Origin: Mesorhabditis belari
Lineage: Eukaryota; Nematoda; Chromadorea; Rhabditida; Rhabditidae
Assembly: GCA_958450365.1 (NCBI GenBank)
Contig: CAUEEP010000422.1
Span: 186,001 to 250,000, forward strand
Direction: 5' to 3'
Length of the DNA: 64,000 nt
Every line of letters starts with the position of its first letter. Positions within the stretch are counted from its first letter, which is position 1. The position numbers and the translations under genes were made by a program. Below, in pieces: positions 26,340 through 38,807 of the stretch. A model generated the notes under the pieces. That model was not told the origin of the DNA. It ran no database searches and saw only the letters and a program-made list of their open reading frames with translations.

Positions 26340-27175
26340 TGAAACAAAAAGAACTAAGCCATTCTAAACCAGTCTAAGCCATTCTAAGCCAGCCTAAGCC
26401 ATCCTAAACCAGTTGAAGCCATTCTAGGCCAGTCTAAGCCAGTCTAAGCCAGTCTAAGCCAGTCTAAGCTAGTCTAAGCCAGTCTAAGCCATCCTAAACC
26501 AGTTGAAGCCATTCTAGGCCAGTCTAAGCTAGTCTAAGCCAGTCTAAGCCATCCTAAACCAGTTGAAGCCATTCTAGGCCAGTCTAAGCTAGTCTAAGCC
26601 AGTCTAAGCCATCCTAAACCAGTTGAAGCCATTCTAGGCCAGTCTAAGCTAGTCTAATCCAGTCTAAGCCAGTCTAAGCCAGTCTAAGCCATCCTAAACC
26701 AGTTGAAGCCATTCTAGGCCAGTCTAAGCTAGTCTAATCCAGTCTAAGCCAGTCTAAGCCAGTCTAAGCCATCCTAAACCAGTTGAAGCCATTCTAGGCC
26801 AGTCTAAGCTAGTCTAATCCAGTCTAAGCCAGTCTAAGCCATCCTAAACCAGTTGAAGCCATTCTAGGCCAGTCTAAGCTAGTCTAATCCAGTCTAAGCC
26901 AGTCTAAGCCAGTCTAAGCCATCCTAAACCAGTTGAAGCCATTCTAGGCCAGTCTAAGCTAGTCTAATCCAGTCTAAGCCAGTCTAAGCCAGTCTAAGCC
27001 ATCCTAAACCAGTTGAAGCCATTCTAGGCCAGTCTAAGCCAGTCTAAGCCATCCTAAGCCAGTCTAAACCAGTCTAAGCCATCCTAAACCAGTTGAAGCC
27101 ATTCTAGGCCAGTCTAAGCTAGTCTAAGCTAGTCTAATCCAGTCTAATCCAGTCTAATCCATCCTAATCCATCCT
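26340..27175. repeat. CCAGTCTAAG satellite with higher-order units
   Basis: Decamers CCAGTCTAAG, CCATCCTAAA and CCAGTTGAAG grouped into larger units (60 to 90 bp) that repeat about eight times. It ends about 55 bp before the collagen stop codon, downstream of the gene. Confidence 0.95.
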
Positions 27176-27231
27176 AAACAATCCCTGCTTTCTGTAACAT
27201 CCAATACATCAAAATCTCTTCAAAAAACAAT

Positions 27232-30032
27232 TTATACAAACATTCTTTTCTTTTTCTTTTTCTTTTTACGATCCTCATTCTCTTTAAAACCAGTTTCATA
27301 GTAGCCAGGAGCTGTGACAGGTGGAGGACATTCAGAACAAGGCCACGGATGTCCTGGTGGACCTTTTGGACCTAAAAACAAATGCATTTATCTCTTGATC
27401 TCTTGATTCAACAATCTCTAAAGATATTGTAATCATTTTTTAATGTTTAAAAAGATATTAAAGTTGTCTAGAAGATCTTGAAGTTGTCTAGAAGATCTTG
27501 AAGTTGTCTAGAAGATCTTGAAGTTGTCTAGAAGATCTTTAAGTTGTCTAGAAGATCTAGAAGTTGTCTAGAAGATCTAGAAGTTGTCTAGAAGATCTAG
27601 AAGTTGTCTAGAAGATCTAGAAGTTGTCTAGAAGATCTTGAAGTTGTTTAGAAGATCTTGAAGCTGTCTAGAAGATCTTGAAGTTGTCTAGAAGATCTTT
27701 ACATTGTCTAGAAGTTGTCTAGAAGATCTAGAAGTTGTCTAGAAGATCTTTACATTGTCTAGAAGTTGTCTAGAAGATCTAGAAGTTGTCTAGAAGATCT
27801 TGAAGTTGTTTAGAAGATATTAAAGTTCTTTAAAAGTCGAGATTTAAAGTTAAGGATTTAGAATTTTGAAATTTTGAATCCATAACTAATCAAGCCGATT
27901 TTAAACAATAAATTCTACAAATTTTGCTCTAAAATTGGCTAATCTTTAAGTGATTTTAAATAGATTTTAAATAAAATACCTAAAAGTACGAGTTTTTCAT
28001 TGAAATCCTTTGAAATAAACCTCTTTCTCCGAGTAAACCGCGTTTCCCTTGCACTCCTCGATTCCCGTCTTGACCCTGATCACCTGGTTGACCTGGTGAA
28101 CCTGAAAAGTGTGCTGTAAGTAGAGAAATCTATCGACTATCGCTTTATATCCATAATTCCCCTACCAGGTATCCCGTTTTTCCCTGGCGTTCCCTTTTCT
28201 CCTGGTTGTCCCCGCAAACCAACAGCTCCGTCTTTCCCTGGAGGACCAGACATTTCATAAATCTAGATTTTACTTTAAAAAATGATATTCTAAATAGAAA
28301 GCTATATAGAAAGCTATTTAGAGAAGCTAGAGAAGCTGAGAGAATCTTTGAAATCCTAGAAGAATCCGAATCCTAGAATCCTAGAATCCTAGAATCCTAG
28401 AACACAATCTAACGTCTTTTCCAATCAATAAACTTAACAAAACCTTTCCCGGTTCTCCTGGTTCTCCACGAGCTCCTAGTGGGCCTGAAATGAATAAATA
28501 TTGTTCTAGACAAAGATCTAGATCCTTACCCTGGAATCCTTTAGGCCCGGATCGTCCTGGTTCTCCTTGTGGACTTGGTGGAGAGGGTCGACCTGGTTTT
28601 CCCTCATATCCCTTGCGGCCTCGTGCTCCTCGTGGACCCTCTGGCCCTGGGTCTCTAAAATCTACCTAGAATCTCTAAAGTCTAACTAGAATCTCTAAAA
28701 CCTATCTAGAATCTCTAAAACCTATCTAGAATCTCTAAAACCTATCTACAATCTCTAAAAGTCTATCTACAAGCTCTAAAAGTCTATCTACAATCTCTAA
28801 AACCTATCTAAAGCCTCAAAAATCTATCTAGAATCTCTAAAAGTCTATCTAGAATCTCTAAAAGCCTATCTACAATCTCTAAAACCTATCTACAATCTCT
28901 AAAACCTATCTACAATCTCTAAAACCCATCTAGAATCTCTAAAAGTCTATCTACAATCTCTAAAAGTCTATCTACAATCTCTAAAACCTATCTACAATCT
29001 CTAAAACCCATCTAGAATCTCTAAAAGTCTATCTACAATCTCTAAAAGTCTATCTACAATCTCTAAAACCTATCTACAATCTCTAAAACCCATCTAGAAT
29101 CTCTAAAAGTCTATCTACAATCTCTAAAACCTATCTACAATCTCTAAAACCCATCTAGAATCTCTAAAAGTCTATCTACAATCTCTAAAACCTATCTACA
29201 ATCTCTAAAAGTCTATCTAGAATCTCTAAAAGTCTATCTAGAATCTCTAAAGTCTATCTAGAATCTCTAAAAGTCTATCTAGAATCTCTAAAAGCCTATC
29301 TACAATCTCTAAAACCTATCTAAAGCCTCAAAAATCTATCTAGAATCTCTAAAAGTCTATCTAGAATCTCTAAAGTCTATCCAAAACCTCAAAAATCTAT
29401 CTAAAACCTCTAAAACCTCTAAAACCTCTATTATCTTTAAAATCTCTTAAATAAAACCCCTCAAGCTGCCTATAGAAGTGAATTGCTCAAACCCGGGCTC
29501 TCCTTGAGGACACGGGCGCTCGCATGTCGTTCTCGGATCTCCTTCAGCTGGACGACCTGGTGAACCGTCGGATCCTAGATTTTATTCTATAAAATGAAAC
29601 TCTTGTCTTCTTTAGCTTACTGTAGCTACTAGCTTACTGTAGCTACTAGCTTACTGTAGCTGCTAGCTTACTGTAGCTGCTAGCTTACTGTAGCTGCTAG
29701 CTTACTGTAGCTACTAGAATATAACTACGTCTTTGATACTAATATAATCGAATCTTGTTTTTCAGTTTTTTTCATTCATTTACCCGGACTCCCATCATCA
29801 CCATCGATGCCATCTTGTCCCGATTCACCCGGTGGACCTGGTAAACCGACGCAGCAAGCTGAAAGTAAAAAAAGGGGGGAATCTAGAAGGACGAGATCTA
29901 AACAAATCAATGATACTATATCAATGACAGTTCTTTCGACAGCTCACTTTGCATTTGTCTTTTGAATCGCTTCCTTGTGTTCATCTCGAATTTGAGCTCA
30001 TCAACTCGTCGCCAAAGTTGAGCGATCATTGC
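27232..30032 (-). CDS. Cuticle-type collagen
   Basis: Eight phase-consistent minus-strand exons: 29948-30032, 29784-29858, 29493-29574, 28530-28654, 28444-28484, 28166-28262, 28021-28101, 27232-27371. Together they encode 241 residues; the first exon, which in cuticle collagens carries a signal anchor, was not found. In order: LWRRVDELKFEMNTRKRFKR with the subtilisin-type cleavage site, then CCVGLPGPPG, Gly-X-Y repeats interrupted by a non-collagenous TTCERPC stretch, further Gly-X-Y runs including GEPGEPGK, a second interruption IYEMS at an exon start, and a tail with PWPCSECPPP and a basic KKKKKKKR run before the stop. The paired-cysteine layout is that of nematode cuticle collagens, which are secreted, trimerised and cross-linked in the cuticle. 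Introns hold private satellites. The GA-AG of exon 28166-28262 uses a weak TCTAG acceptor. Confidence 0.85.
27470..27835. repeat. AAGTTGTCTAGAAGATCT satellite in a collagen intron
   Basis: 18 bp unit, about 20 copies, built around TCTAGA and AGATCT palindromes. Lies in the last intron of the collagen gene. Confidence 0.95.
28655..29445. repeat. TCTATCTAGAATCTCTAAAAG satellite in a collagen intron
   Basis: 21 bp unit with TACAATCTCTAAAACC variants, about 38 copies, filling the intron between exons 29493-29574 and 28530-28654. The exon boundary falls directly at its edge. A shorter GCTACTAGCTTACTGTA array lies at 29610-29715 in the next intron. Confidence 0.95.
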
Positions 30033-30059
30033 CTGAGAGCAATCAGTTTATAGTTTATA

Positions 30060-31200
30060 GTTTATAGTTTATAGTTTATAAACTAAACTAAACTATGTAC
30101 TAAAATCAAAAACTTGATGAGGTGTTGAGGAAAGTTAGACTAAAGTTGAACAAGGTTAGGCTAGGGCTTGGTAAGGTTAGGGCTTGGTGAGGCTAGGGCC
30201 TCTAGGTGAGACTAGGACCTCTAGGTGAGACTAGGGCCTCTAGGTGAGACTAGGACCTCTAGGTGAGACTAGGACCTCTAGGTGAGACTAGGGCCTCTAG
30301 GTGTTGCTAGGGTTTGGTGAGACTAGGGCCTTTAGATGAGACTAGGGCCTCCAGGTGATGCTAGGGCCACTAGATGGAGTCTAGGGCTTCTAGGTGAGAC
30401 TAGGGCTTGAAGGTAAGACTAGGGCAAGGTGATGCTAGGTCCTTTAGATGATACTAGGGTTTCTAGGTGAGGATAGGGCCTCTAGGTGATGCTAGGGCTT
30501 CTAGGTGAGACTAGGACCTCTAGATGAGACTAGAGCTTCTAGGTGATGCTAGGGCTTGGTGAGACTAAGGCCTCTAGATGAGACTAGGGCTTCTAGTTGA
30601 TACTAGGGCCTCTAGGTGATACTAGGGCCTCTAGATGAGGCCAAGACGAGCCAGGGTCGAGCCTGGCTTGGCTGAATTAGAGCTAGTTGTAGCTAGCTAA
30701 GCCAAAAAGGCTAGTCTAATAATAGGCTGAGCTAGCGGTAGAACAGCTTAGTCATTGAGCTAGTCTAGAAGTCTGAGTAAGCCAGACCAAAGCTCTCCTT
30801 TGATCCTGATCCTTGGTACTACGATTTTCAGCAAAGCCACATGTTTTATATAATTTTATATTTCTCCCGTAGCCTTCTGGATTCGTGGATGTGAAATTGA
30901 ACAAACGAATTGCGCGGAAAGAAGCTGTTCAAGCTGTTCAAATAGAGGCTCTCCCCTTTCAACTGTCGATTTTAATATTTTCAATTCATTCTCCCATTTC
31001 CGCTTTCATAATTCTATATTTGTTTGAAGAGATTTCCTTTGTCTTATTGATCTTCTTGATGATCTGAAGAGCTTGGATGATCTGAAGAGCTTGATGATCT
31101 GACCTCTGAAGAGCTGAAGAGCTGAACCAGCAGATTCCTGTCCTGGCTTAGCTTAGCTTAGCATAGCTTAGCTTAGCATAGCTTAGCTTAGTCCTTTAGC
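30060..31200. repeat. CTAGG-rich array and spacer between collagen and galaxin-like genes
   Basis: 30120-30650: degenerate 15-19 bp units of CTAGGGCCTCTAGGTGAGA. 31140-31195: AGCTTAGCTTAGCAT units. Between them (about 30865-31010, minus strand) lies a 48-codon open frame containing RGEPLFEQLEQLLSAQF; it reads like protein but has no matched splice sites and cannot be assigned. The divergent promoters of the two flanking genes would lie here. Confidence 0.6.
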
Positions 31201-31379
31201 TTTTCCTTTAGCTTTTTTGTTAATCTCTAACTCTGTCCAATTGTTAACCTAACATATCTTTTAAATATTGTATTTTAGATTGATTTTAGCTCGATTTCAG
31301 ATCAATTTCAGATCAATTTTAGATCTTTTTCAAAGCACTCACCGGACAAATTCCTTTTTCATTTCCTTTCAGAGTGAAA

Positions 31380-34300
31380 ATGGCATTGAAAAGAGCAAGA
31401 GGCACTAGAGCACAGGCACAAACAATCGCTCCAACAGAAAGCGAGACAGCCATACGAACCATTGAAAGGGATCAGATCAATGGGACATTGAGTGCTTTGG
31501 TGCCGGAGGATCCTCTAAGTACGGAAGAAGCGCCGATCGATGTACCTGATCATCAGGAATTGCACAGGTTTGGACTTGGAGAAAGTGCAAAAAGAGCAAG
31601 AACAATTAGTGCATTGCTGCAAGTCAGCTTTCATAGCGATTGCGAAGTTTGAAGCTGTCCAACTTCAATAGTTTTTCTACTAATCGATAGAGAAAGACTT
31701 GGAGATTCTAATGATATTAAAAAGATTTCAATTGGATAATCCAACACCAAGAAATTTGAGCTCAAAGTTGGCAAAGGGACGAGACGCGACCCTTTGCCAT
31801 TAGCAAACTTTAAGCTCAAATTTCTTGGTGCTCAGTTGTCCAATTTCAATAGTTTTTCTACTAATCGATAGAGAAAGACTTGGGGATTCTAATGATACCA
31901 AAAGAATTTAAATTGAACAAACCAACACCAAGAAATTTGAGCTCAAAGTTTCCAATGTAAATGGCAGCGTATCAAATCTCCAAAATTTTATAGCAAAGCT
32001 AGATAAGAGTAGGTAGGCGTTTAGTTTAAGCCGAAAAACTTGACTAGAATCATATTAAGCTGACCATTAAGCTGGCCATTAAGCCGGATATTAAGCCGGA
32101 CATTAAGCTGACCATTAAGCTGGCCATTAAGCTGGCCATTAAGCCGGACATTGAGCTAGCCATTAAGCTGGCCATGAAGCTGGCCATTAAGCCGGATATT
32201 AAGCCGGACATTAAGCTGACCATTAAGCTGGCCATTAAGCTGGCCATTAAGCCGGACATTGAGCTAGCCATTAAGCTGGCCATGAAGCTGGCCATTAAGC
32301 CGGATATTAAGCCGGACATTAAGCTGACCATTAAGCTGGCCATTAAGCCGGATATTAAGCCGGATATTAAGCTGGCCATTAAGCTGGCCATGAAGCTGGC
32401 CATTAAGCCGGATATTAAGCCGGACATTAAGCTGACCATTAAGCTGGCCATTAAGCCGGATATTAAGCCGGACATTAAGCTGACCATTAAGCTGGCCATT
32501 AATCCGGATATTAAGCTGGCCATTAAGCCGGACATTAAGCTAAAAGCTTACTAGTTAGCTTAAAGCTTAGCTTTAGCTTAAGCTTGACGACTTTCTATAT
32601 TCTAGAAGACTTTCTAAATTCTAGAAAACTTTCTATCTTCTAGAAAACTTTCTATATTCTAGAAGAATTTCTAAATTCTAGAAAACTTTCTATATTCTAG
32701 AAGACTCTATATTCTAGAAGACTTTCTAACTTCTAGAAGACTTCACGCAGCCCATCATGCTCGAGCTGTCGACGAGCTCAACTCGAATCATTTAAAAAGA
32801 GGCAAAGAGAAAGTGATAAAGACAAAAAGGAGATCAAAGAATGGGCAAAATCAATCAAAGAATACGGATGAATTCGAATTTACGAGAACAACGCTCACAA
32901 AATCGTCGTCAACAAAAACAAATGAGAGAACGATCGAGTGGAATGATGGAGTGTCAAGGCTTTTGTTAGAAGAAGCTCCAATGGTTTGTTTCTTTTTTAA
33001 ACTAAGCAATTAACAAAGTAGAAGTAGAGAGGAAGTAAGGAAGTAGAAAGGAAGCAAGGAAGTAGAAGAGAAAGCCGAAAAAGAGATTTAATTTCTTTAT
33101 TTTTAGATTAATCAATCAAATTTTCACTTAAAAGTTTGTGAAAACGACGATGAAATTGAGATGGAAAGATCCTTTGAGGAAGTCCAACAAATACTCGAAT
33201 TTCATGATGAACAACGAGAAACAGATGGTAAGATTTGTTGAAGATTGAAGGAGAACAATTTTGGACTTTTTAGATTCATCTGTGATTGGACAAATGTTGG
33301 GACAAATGTTATCAAATGATGTCATTCAATGTGTCCTCCTTGCCGTCATCGCCGCTTTCTTTCTTCCCCTTGTTTATGCTCAGAATTTACGTGGGTTTCT
33401 AGTTTTTTTGAAGAAATAAGCTTTGGTTGAAGCTCTGATTTGATTAGTTGTTAGTTAGCTGTTAGCTGTTAGTTGTTAGCTGTTAATTAGCTGTTAGCTG
33501 TTAGCTGTTAGCTGTTAGCTGTTAGCTGTTAATTAGTTGTTAGCTGTTAATTGTTAGCTGTTAGCTGTTAGCTGTTAGCGTTAGCTGTTAGTTGTTAGTT
33601 GTTAGCTGCTAATTAGCTGTTAGCTGTTAGCTGTTAGCTGTTAGCTGTTAGTTGTTAGTTGTTAGTTGTTAATTGTTAGCTGTTAGTTAGCTGTTAGCTG
33701 TTAGCGTTAGCTGTTAGTTAGTTGTTAGCTGTTAGCTGTTAGTTGTTAGCGTTAGCTGTTAGTTAGTTGTTAGCTGTTAGCTGTTAGTTGTTAGCTGTTA
33801 GTTAGCTGTTAGCTGTTAGTTAGTTGTTAGCTGTTAGCTGTTAGCTGTTAGCTGTTAGCTGTTAGCGTTAGCTGTTAGCTGTTAGTTAGCTGTTAGCTGT
33901 TAGTTAGCTGTTAGCTGTTAGCGTTAGCTGTTAGCTGTTAGCTGTTAGTTAGCTGTTAGTTAGTTGTTAGTTATTAGCTGTTAGTTGTTAGCTGGTTGTT
34001 TGTTAGCTGTTAGTTAATTGTTAGCTCTTAGCTCTTAGCTCTTAGCTGCTAGCTATTTGTTTCATTCAGTTGATTTCATTGATTTCATTTGATAGGCTCA
34101 TTCAAGATCAAGAGAAGTAACTGTGAGTTGGAAGACTTTAAGAACTGTAAGACACCAAGAACTGTAAGACATCAAGAACTATAAGACTTTAAGAACTGTT
34201 AGACAATAGCTTTTGAAGCAGAACTTTGTCTAGATCATTGTCTTGGTTCTAAGATCATTCCAGACCAAGAGAAGTAACTATAAGTTGTAGGATTTTGTCT

Positions 34301-37300
34301 AGATCTTTGTCTAACTTTGTCTAGATCATTCTCTAACTTTGTCTAGATCTTTGTCTTGGTTCTAAGACCATTCCAAATCAAGAGAAGCAAGTCAAAGCCA
34401 ATCATGACAAAGCAATAAGTAAAAAAACGACTTTAAAGCAGAAAAATCAATAAAGAACTTTAAAAGAAAGATTTAAAAATGAAAAGTGAATGAAGTGAAT
34501 GAAGGCAAACTTTTCTGAAGAATAATTGGTGTGTGGTGTCTGTTGAATCGTTTTTCGGACAGGTTCAACTTGGAAAGGTGCTAAGGATTGGGAAAAGAAT
34601 TGGGAAAAGAATTGGGAAAGGGGATCCAAAAGAGAACCAGTCCTCCTTCAAAGCAATGAGAGTATAATAATTTGAGAAAATTAGAAGAATCTTTGATATT
34701 TTCATTTAGGCGAATATAGATATAGTTGTAAGAATTTGGCTTGATTCCTTGGATAATTAAGTGACAGAAAAAGCTGGAGTTGAAGCTGAACAAACTGAAG
34801 CTGAAGTTGAAGTTGAAGTTGAAGTTGAAGTTGAAGCTGAAGCTGAAGAAACTGAAGCTGAAGTTGAAGTTGAAGTTGAAGAAACTGAAGCTGAAGTTGA
34901 AGTTGAAGCTGAAGAAACTGAAGCTGAAGTTGAAGCTGAAGAAACTGAAGCTGAAGTTGAAGTTGAAGCTGAAGAAACTGAAGCTGAAGTTGAAGTTGAA
35001 GCTGAAGAAACTGAAGCTGAAGTTGAAGTTGAAGCTGAAGAAACTGAAGCTGAAGTTGAAGCTGAAGAAACTGAAGCTGAAGAAACTGAAGCTGAAGAAA
35101 CTGAAGCTGAAGTTGAAGCTGAAGCTGAAGAAACTGAAGCTGAAGTTGAAGTTGAAGTTGAAGAAACTGAAGCTGAAGTTGAAGTTGAAGCTGAAGAAAC
35201 TGAAGCTGAAGTTGAAGCTGAAGAAACTGAAGCTGAAGAAACTGAAGCTGAAGTTGAAGTTGAAGCTGAAGAAACTGAAGCTGAAGTTGAAGCTGAAGAA
35301 ACTGAAGCTGAAGAAACTGAAGCTGAAGAAACTGAAGCTGAAGTTGAAGTTGAAGCTGAAGAAACTGAAGCTGAAGTTGAAGCTGAAGAAACTGAAGCTG
35401 AAGAAACTGAAGCTGAAGAAACTGAAGCTGAAGAAACTGAAGCTGAAGTTGAAGTTGAAGCTGAAGAAACTGAAGCTGAAGTTGAAGTTGAAGTTGAAGA
35501 AACTGAAGCTGAAGTTGAAGCCTAAGCCTAAGCCTAAGCCTTCAGCTAAGCTGAAGCTAAAGAAACTTAAGAATTCGCTTTTAGCATTCAATTAACCTAT
35601 TTAGCTAAACTCTTTCTTCAATTTTATAGAAATCCAAGCGTGTTGCGGTGGGCAAGCTCAACTCGCTGAATGCCAAAACTTTACCCGAGCTCAGGATCTT
35701 CTCGGTGTCGCGTGTTGTGGCCTTCAACCATACAATGCTTTCACGAAAATTTGTTGCAATGGAGTGAGGGAATCGAAAAAGAAAGAATCGTTTCTTAAGA
35801 AAAGAAAGAGAATTCTTAAAAACAGCATTTTCTACCATAGATTATCAGAAATTTAATACGCCATCCGCCTCTTTTCCCATTGGCAACTTTGAGCTCAATT
35901 TTCTTGGTGTTGGTTTGTCCAATTGAAGTATTTTTGGTATCATTAGATTCGCCAAGTCTTTCTCTATCGATTAGTAGAAAAACTATTGAAATTGGACAGC
36001 TGCACACCAAGGAATTTGAGCTTAAAGTGCTAAGGAGAAAAGGTCGTCACTTTCTCGTTGCCTAACTTTAAGCTCAAATATCTTCGGGTTTGATTATCCA
36101 ATTGAAATCTTTTTAATATCATTAGAATCTCCAAGTCTTTCTCTATCGATTAGTAGAAAAACTATTGAAGTTGAACAACTGAACACCAAGAAATTTGAGC
36201 TTAAAGTGCTAATGGGAAAAAGTCGTCCCTTTCCCGTTGCCTAACTTTGAGCTCAATTTTCTTGGTGTTGGTTTGTCCAATTTAAATCCTTTTGGTATCA
36301 TTAGAATCCCCAAGTCTTTCTCTATCGATTAGTAGAAAAACTATTGAAATTGGACGGCTGAGCATCAAGAAATTTGAGCTTAAATTTAGATTGCCAATGG
36401 GAAAAAAGGCGAGGCAGAGGATCGCCAATGGCAAAGGGGGTGGGGGATCAAATACCCCTTCAATCTCCCTGGCAAACAAGCCCCTATGGCCGACTGGCTA
36501 AGTGCCCTGTCTCTTAGTCGAAAGGTCAAGGGTTCAAACCCATCAGCTGGATATTTGCTTCTTTTTTCCATATATCAGCTCTAGATTCAGGGCTAGCTTA
36601 TTTTTTGTAACTTATTCGTGTAATGTATTTCCATAGGCTGTTCGCTATCGTCAAACACCGGATGGTCGCTACGCGGAGTTGTGCTGTGGGACGAGCACAC
36701 TTGCCTACGATCAAACGTGTTGCGATGGAGTGGTGGGAAATGTTTACGAATACCCAATAAACCTAGAACAAGTTTGTTTCTAGCGAAAGCTCCGGCAAAT
36801 CCTTGGAGAGCAGTTCGTCTAGGCTTAGCGCTAGATTCCTCCTTCCCATCCCAATCCAGCCATCGCTAGGCTCCGGTTCTTTCAACCTGGCGAACTGGGC
36901 TGGCGCAAACTGGGCTGGAGTTGACTGAACTATTTTAAAATCTATTCTAGACCTAGAACCGGGCTAGACAGAGCTGTCCGAACTGGACTGCACTAGAACT
37001 AGTCATGAATCTAAAGAACAAATACAGATTCCTATAGGTTCACAACGTGGCCAGTGGTGACTGTTGTGGGGCGGTGGTTTACTCGAAAAGCGATCCAAAT
37101 CTCAAATGCTGCAATGAGACGCTGGTCAGGTAGGAAATGGACTATTCGATAGCTTTAGAATAGAAGAGATATGGCAAGCTTTAGCCTAAGCTAAAGCCAA
37201 AGCTAAAGCCTAAGCCAAAGCCTAAGCCTAAGCCAAAGCTAAAACCTAAGCCAAAGCCAAAGCTAAAACCTAAGCCAAAGCTAAAACCAGAGCCAAACCC

Positions 37301-38175
37301 AGAGCCAAAGCTAAGCTAAAGCCTAAGCCTAAGTCAATAGCAAAGAAATGGGCTGCTTTTATACAGGCCCCGCCCCTTTTCCCATTAGCACTTTAAGCTC
37401 AAATTTCTTGATGCTCAGCCGTCCAATTTCAATAGTTTTTCTACTAATCGATAGAGAAAGACTTGGCGAATCTAATGATACTAAAAGGATTTCAATTGGA
37501 TAACCCAACACGAAGATATTTGAGCTCAAAGTTACGCAATGAGAAATGTCGTCTTTTTTTAGATCAAATTCACCGAATGACATTTGCTGTGGCTCCACAA
37601 CGTTTGATGGAGGACGAACGCAAATGTGTTGTGGAGAATCGGTGAAAGCTTTTCTTTAGCTTAGCGTCTTTGCATTCATTACATTCAATTTTCAGGTCTT
37701 TCAACTGAGCGACTTTGACAGTTGTTGCGAATCGCCGGATGGAGATTTTTCGGTAAAAAAAAGCCGTAGAACAACTTTTCTAAAAGCTCTTTTCACTTCT
37801 TTAACTTTAAGCTTCTTTAACTTCTTTAAGCAATTCTTGAAAGCCTAGAGATGGCTAGGGATGGCTAGAGATGCCTAGGGATGCCTAGGGATGCCTGGGG
37901 ATGCCTAGGGATGCCTAGAGATGGCTAGGGATGCCTGGGGATGCCTAGGGATTCCTGTAACGAGCCACAGTACCTTCAAAAACCCCATTTTCCAGCAATA
38001 CAACTCGGCTACGCAATTCTGCTGTGGCACACCGCAGCAACGAAACGGCAACATTGCTTGCTGTTATCTCCGCCAAAATGGGCAACTCATTCAAGCGTCA
38101 TACGATAAAACGACTCAATGCTGTCAATTTCCTTTTCAACTCATCTCACCGATGGTTAACAATACGTGCATTTGA
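31380..38175 (+). CDS. Membrane or secreted protein with galaxin-like CC repeats
   Basis: Exons: 31380-31622 (3' end uncertain), about 32752-32992 (frame uncertain), 33107-33227, 33274-33390, 35630-35763, 36637-36732, 37038-37129, 37563-37641, 37696-37752, 37996-38175. From exon 3 on all phases agree. The ATG at 31380 sits 7 bases behind TTTCAG, a likely spliced-leader site. The N-terminal part is charged and cytoplasmic-like. Exon 33274-33390 holds one hydrophobic segment, VLLAVIAAFFLPLVYA. What follows is a cysteine-rich region of double-cysteine repeats (ACCGGQ, ACCGLQPYNAFTKICCNG, LCCGTSTLAYDQTCCDG, CCGAVVYSKSDPNLKCC, ICCGSTTFDGG, FCCGTPQQ, QCCQFPF), the pattern of galaxin repeats. It could be a type II membrane protein, or a secreted protein from a second start at MLGQMLSND just before the hydrophobic segment. 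A polyadenylation signal AATAAA lies at 38201-38206. Galaxins are extracellular matrix proteins; the role here is unknown. Confidence 0.75.
31645..31950. repeat. Palindromic 146 bp repeat family, two copies
   Basis: Each copy has inverted ends, ACTTTGAGCTCAAATTTCTT at one side and AAGAAATTTGAGCTCAAAGT at the other, around a core with CTACTAATCGATAGAGAAAG. The first copy (31645-31770) has a decayed left end; the second is 31805-31950. In an intron of the galaxin-like gene. Confidence 0.8.
32050..32745. repeat. ATTAAGCTGGCC 12-mer satellite and TTCTAGAA array
   Basis: 32050-32545: 12 bp unit GCCATTAAGCTG with GACATTAAGCCG and GATATTAAGCCG variants. As the unit is a multiple of three, open frames appear on both strands. 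32580-32745: TTCTAGAAGACTTTCTA units, ending directly at a presumed exon acceptor. Confidence 0.95.
33440..34055. repeat. TGTTAGC satellite
   Basis: 7 bp unit TGTTAGC with TTAGTTAGC and TTAATTGT variants, in the large intron 33391-35629 of the galaxin-like gene. 34060-34460 holds shorter repeats of TAAGACTTTAAGAAC and AACTTTGTCTAGATC; nothing else recognised up to 34760. Confidence 0.95.
34780..35540. repeat. GAAGCT/GAAGTT/GAAACT hexamer array
   Basis: About 760 bp of degenerate hexamers with open frames on both strands (EVEAEETEAE-type, KLKLKK-type, FSFSFF-type). It lies in an intron of the galaxin-like gene, and the frames have no splice-site or start support. Confidence 0.95.
35884..36388. 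repeat. Palindromic 146 bp repeat family, three tandem copies
   Basis: Copies at about 35884-36028, 36061-36213 and 36241-36388, all in one orientation and separated by GGGAAAAnG(C/T)CG-type spacers. Same family as 31645-31950 and 37388-37535. Confidence 0.85.
36483..36550 (+). pseudogene. tRNA-like sequence inside a galaxin-like gene intron
   Basis: ATGGCCGACTGGCTAAGTGC, then CTCTTAGTCG and a T-arm GGGTTCAAACCC. The T-arm pairs perfectly; the acceptor stem does not. Close relative of the triple copy at 12030-12430, in the opposite orientation. Confidence 0.45.
37165..37535. repeat. AAGCCTAAGCC array and palindromic repeat copy
   Basis: 37165-37340: AAGCCTAAGCCAAAGCT units. 37388-37535: sixth copy of the palindromic 146 bp family, ending about 27 bp before the next exon. 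A GGGATGCCTA array follows at 37850-37960 in a later intron. Confidence 0.85.
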
Positions 38176-38447
38176 TTTATGAGGCATTGTTGTCTGTAGA
38201 AATAAACGGAAATGTTCAAGCAAAGGAAAACGATTTAATGAAATTCTGCTCTAAATTTGATATTCTTTCATGAAAGATTCAGAAATATTAAATAAATGAT
38301 CGGAATCTGAAGTATATTAGAAAATCATATAATAGGTATAATATCATATCATTAATGTAGAATTTCTGTCATTGGAATCTGAATTTTGATCTGAAAATGA
38401 TCAGAAATTGATCTGATTCTGATCTGAATCTGTCAAATGCGAAAAAA

Positions 38448-38526
38448 GCTCCACGAGGAATTGAACCCTCATTTTCAACCCTCATCTTTGACTGGCAGTC
38501 TAGCCTCTTATCCACTAGGCCACCAA
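38448..38526 (-). pseudogene. tRNA-like sequence with long variable region
   Basis: Minus strand: GGTGGCCTAGTGGATAAGAG, then CTAGACTGCCAGTC and, after an extra 20 bases, GGGTTCAATTCCTC. Good A-box and B-box words, poor cloverleaf. Downstream of the galaxin-like gene. Confidence 0.4.
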
Positions 38527-38807
38527 CACCCTCCCTGCACCCCTCGAAAAGACCTTTTTAACCCATCCGTTAACAAAAACTCGCCTTCTTTCTCCCTTTC
38601 CCCTTCCTTTAACTACACAAACTTTGATGATCCATAACTTTGCTTACAAACAACCTTATTGTAAACTTTTTCTATCGTTTTAACAAGGAAAATCCAGGCT
38701 TTCAAATAAGACCAAATTTTGCTTGATTCGATCATTCAGTCTGATGAAAATCAAAGCCAAATGTCGGCTGTTCTTGATTTTTATGGAATCGAATGCCAAG
38801 CTCTCCT

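Noticed and set aside
32050..32554. Long ORFs on both strands (SGLMASLMVS and IKLAIKPDIK)
   Set aside because: 12 bp satellite whose unit is a multiple of three; intron position.
34581..35595. ORFs of 254-336 codons (EVEAEE, KLKLKK, FSFSFF) on both strands
   Set aside because: Hexamer microsatellite inside an intron; every frame is open.
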